Origin: an uncultured Clostridia bacterium
GTDB lineage: Bacteria > Bacillota > Clostridia > Oscillospirales > CAG-272
Assembly: GCA_937895775.1 (NCBI GenBank)
Contig: CALBLD010000363.1
Span: 1-9,136 of the forward strand
DNA length: 9,136 nucleotides
Reading direction: 5' to 3'
Every line of letters begins with the position of its first letter. Position 1 is the first letter of the stretch. The notes below the pieces were generated by a model that was not told the origin of the DNA, did no database searches, and saw nothing but the letters and a program-made list of their open reading frames with translations. Positions 6,907 to 9,136 of the stretch are shown here, piece by piece. Position numbers and translations under genes: made by a program.

Positions 6907-9136
6907 ATGAAAACAAGTAATTTCAGCTTCAATGCGAAAGTACTTTCACTGCTTCTTGTTATTCTGATGATCGTGGGTACGCTGTCTTCGCTCTTTATCC
7001 TTCCTGTCTACGCACAGGAAGGTGACGGAACGGGTGGGACGACTGACGGAGATAACACCGAGGTTGTCGATCCCGATGAGGAGGAAATCAAAAATCCTAC
7101 CATCGAGGAAGCTATTGCCGCATATCTTACAAAAGAATACGAAACAAGGGAAGAAAAGCTTGCGGCTATGACCGAAAAGCTTACAAAAGGAGATTTCAAG
7201 TTCTTCTGCGACCCGTATACCGGAGAGGTCGCCGTTCAGAATACGGCAACCGGTCAGATACTTTTCTCAAATCCCTATGACGTTGCAACAGTAAAAACAG
7301 AAACAGTCAAAGAGCGACTTCTTTCACAGGTAGTTGTGTCCTTCAAGGATCTTGCAAACAACGGACAGGTCCGCGAGCTCAACAGCTACAAGGATGCCGC
7401 AGCAAACGGTCAGGTGACCGTAAAGAATATCAAAAACGGTATCCGTGTGGAATATACGCTCGGTAAGGAAGCTTCCAAAAAGCTTATGCCTTACTGGATA
7501 GAAGCATCAAGATTCGAAAAGATGATTCTTTCCAATATAACCGTTGAGTATGACCTCGGAAAGGCGATTTCGTATTATGACCGTAAGGACGTAAACGATT
7601 CGTCACTGGCTGCGGCAACGATCCGTGAGATCAACAACACCTACGCCTGCACAAAATCAACCTATCAGAAGCTCAACGTCACGCCGATGTACGACCGTAC
7701 CGAGGTTGACGAAAACGGCGAAACGGTTTATGTTACCGAATATACCGACCATACCGGCAAGCTTGTAAGCCACAGATACAAGATGTCCGACAAACTGGTC
7801 ATATACACGGTAGAACCGAGTGTTACTCTTTCCGAGAAGATGTCCAACACGATGGAAGGCTACACAAAGATGTATGCCCCCGACTACAACTACGAGGAAA
7901 GAGACTACGACATTGAGATTACCGGATATGTCGGAGACGAAGCGGGAAATGCAACTTTCCGCCTTGCTCTCGAATATACGGTGGACGAAACCGGATTCAG
8001 CGTCAGCCTTCCCGCAAACGGAATCCGCTATGACGCAGATAAATACCGTCTGAATTACATAACCCTGCTGCCTTATCTCGGAGCGTCCTCCGACGAATAT
8101 CCCGGATATACGTTTATGCCGGACGGCTCGGGTGCAATAATCAGGAATGAAGATATCACCGCGGACGGCAGATCGTACACGGTTTCCGGTAAGGTTTACG
8201 GACCCGATTACGCATATCACACGCTTACCTATAACGGCAAGTCGGAAATAATCCGCATGCCTGTTTTCGGCAACATCGAAAGTCTTGCCGATCCTATCGA
8301 GGTCGGACGCAAGATTGTGCCCGCACTTGATATTTCCGGACAGCCGGCATATAACCCGGTAACCGGGGAGCCGGTACCGCAGTACTGGCTGGTCGATGAA
8401 GAGGATGTAACCACTGTTATCGACGAGTACGGCGATATCGTAAAATATGTGCTCAAAGATGAGCCGGAAGTTGAAGTCGAGAGAGTAAAGACGCAGTCAA
8501 ATGTAATCTATTATCGACTTGACGAAAACGGAAAACGCGTTTATCTTACAGAGCCGATCTACGAATACGAATACCATCCGCAGGGCTTCTTCGCAATAAT
8601 CGAAGAGGGTGAGTCGCTTTGCGAGATCACATCGAACCACGGAGGCAATATAAGCCATAAGTACAGTTCGATATATGCATCGGTTTATCCGGAAAGCTCG
8701 GACAGCTACAACCTTGCCGATTCGATATCTGTCGGTCAGGATGCAGAATGGACAGTCGTTTCGGAGAGAAAATATACCGGTCTGTTCAAGATCCGCTATA
8801 TAATGCTTTCTTCTGCCGAAGGCGCTCAGTATGAGGCGAGCTACATGGGAATGGCGGACGCATACAGAGATTATCTTGACAAAAACGGCGTTATTTCGCT
8901 TATCGATGATGCCGCAAAGGATATTCCGCTCTACATTGAGTCGTTCGGCATGATAAAGACCGAGGATGTCGTAATGACAATTCCGGTTATGGTTGATACA
9001 CCTCTCACAACATTCGGCGATATACAGACAATGTATAAGACGCTTGCCGAAAAGGGAATCGGGAATATCAATTTCCGTCTGACAGGCTTCAATAAGGAGG
9101 GCACCGGTTACCAGTTCGCTCCGTCGGTAGTTAAGT
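6907..9136 (+). CDS. Secreted DUF5696-type protein, predicted glycosidase-like, 3'-truncated
   Basis: The frame is open from ATG 6907 to the window end, giving 743 visible residues with no stop. The N-terminus is a signal peptide of about 36 residues (hydrophobic core 12-32, cleavage near VYA/QE). An acidic, Gly/Thr-rich linker at 37-62 could cross the cell wall. About 90-670 is a large beta-rich region. Landmarks are LPYLGASSDEYPGYTF followed by PDGSG (405-409), GKVYGPDYAYHTL, IRMPVFG and GFFAIIEEGES, which I recognise as typical of DUF5696 proteins. IPLYIES (673-679) and the following KTLAEKGIGNINFRLTGF look like the first strands and helix of a TIM barrel, cut at the window edge. The catalytic part is therefore mostly missing. 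A role as a glycan-acting enzyme supplying the importer is inferred from fold and context. The family assignment is from memory of its motifs, and no activity is claimed. Confidence 0.75.
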   Translation, partial: MKTSNFSFNAKVLSLLLVILMIVGTLSSLFILPVYAQEGDGTGGTTDGDNTEVVDPDEEEIKNPTIEEAIAAYLTKEYETREEKLAAMTEKLTKGDFKFFCDPYTGEVAVQNTATGQILFSNPYDVATVKTETVKERLLSQVVVSFKDLANNGQVRELNSYKDAAANGQVTVKNIKNGIRVEYTLGKEASKKLMPYWIEASRFEKMILSNITVEYDLGKAISYYDRKDVNDSSLAAATIREINNTYACTKSTYQKLNVTPMYDRTEVDENGETVYVTEYTDHTGKLVSHRYKMSDKLVIYTVEPSVTLSEKMSNTMEGYTKMYAPDYNYEERDYDIEITGYVGDEAGNATFRLALEYTVDETGFSVSLPANGIRYDADKYRLNYITLLPYLGASSDEYPGYTFMPDGSGAIIRNEDITADGRSYTVSGKVYGPDYAYHTLTYNGKSEIIRMPVFGNIESLADPIEVGRKIVPALDISGQPAYNPVTGEPVPQYWLVDEEDVTTVIDEYGDIVKYVLKDEPEVEVERVKTQSNVIYYRLDENGKRVYLTEPIYEYEYHPQGFFAIIEEGESLCEITSNHGGNISHKYSSIYASVYPESSDSYNLADSISVGQDAEWTVVSERKYTGLFKIRYIMLSSAEGAQYEASYMGMADAYRDYLDKNGVISLIDDAAKDIPLYIESFGMIKTEDVVMTIPVMVDTPLTTFGDIQTMYKTLAEKGIGNINFRLTGFNKEGTGYQFAPSVVK

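Noticed and set aside
7657..8220. A 187-codon minus-strand open frame opposite the DUF5696 gene
   Set aside because: The plus frame there has a signal peptide and recognisable family motifs; the minus frame has neither.

Overview
This window lies inside one plus-strand operon of a low-to-mid GC Bacillota, most likely a gut- or rumen-type member of the class Clostridia. The evidence is strong AGGAGG-type ribosome sites, GTG/TTG start options, a leucine codon set rich in CTT/CTC and poor in TTA, and the protein families themselves. Lineage below class cannot be fixed from the sequence. All five genes point the same way, with gaps of 2 to about 52 bases and no visible terminator or promoter. The operon therefore starts upstream of the window and continues past its end. 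Both edge genes are cut.

Layout. (1) 2-2794, 5'-truncated: a very large ABC-transporter solute-binding protein. Its C-terminal ~450 residues are a type 1 sugar-binding lobe pair. In front are two carbohydrate-binding-module-like beta domains and a helical spacer. (2) 2847-3815 and (3) 3818-4699: the two CUT1-type sugar permeases, each with an EAA loop. (4) 4711-6885: an exported and membrane-anchored protein with a six-bladed NHL-like propeller, a TPR, one membrane crossing and a Yip1-like multi-span domain. (5) 6907-9136, 3'-truncated: a secreted DUF5696-type protein whose predicted TIM-barrel (glycosidase-like) half begins about 70 residues before the window ends.

How they may work together. 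Genes 1-3 form an importer for an oligosaccharide or glycoconjugate. No ATPase gene is visible, so it probably uses a shared MsmK/UgpC-type ATPase encoded elsewhere, or one outside the window. Genes 4 and 5 put a propeller/TPR platform and a probable glycan-acting enzyme on the same outer face of the membrane. The simplest model is a surface capture-trim-import unit in which gene 4 is a scaffold or sensor. The substrate is unknown. From memory, this combination (long solute-binding protein, two permeases, NHL/Yip1 protein, DUF5696 protein) recurs in Paenibacillus-like and clostridial genomes, so it is probably a conserved but uncharacterised cassette and not unique to this strain. It is the best candidate here for an undescribed system.

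No RNA genes, mobile elements, CRISPR arrays or pseudogenes were seen. No intergenic stretch exceeds about 55 bases.
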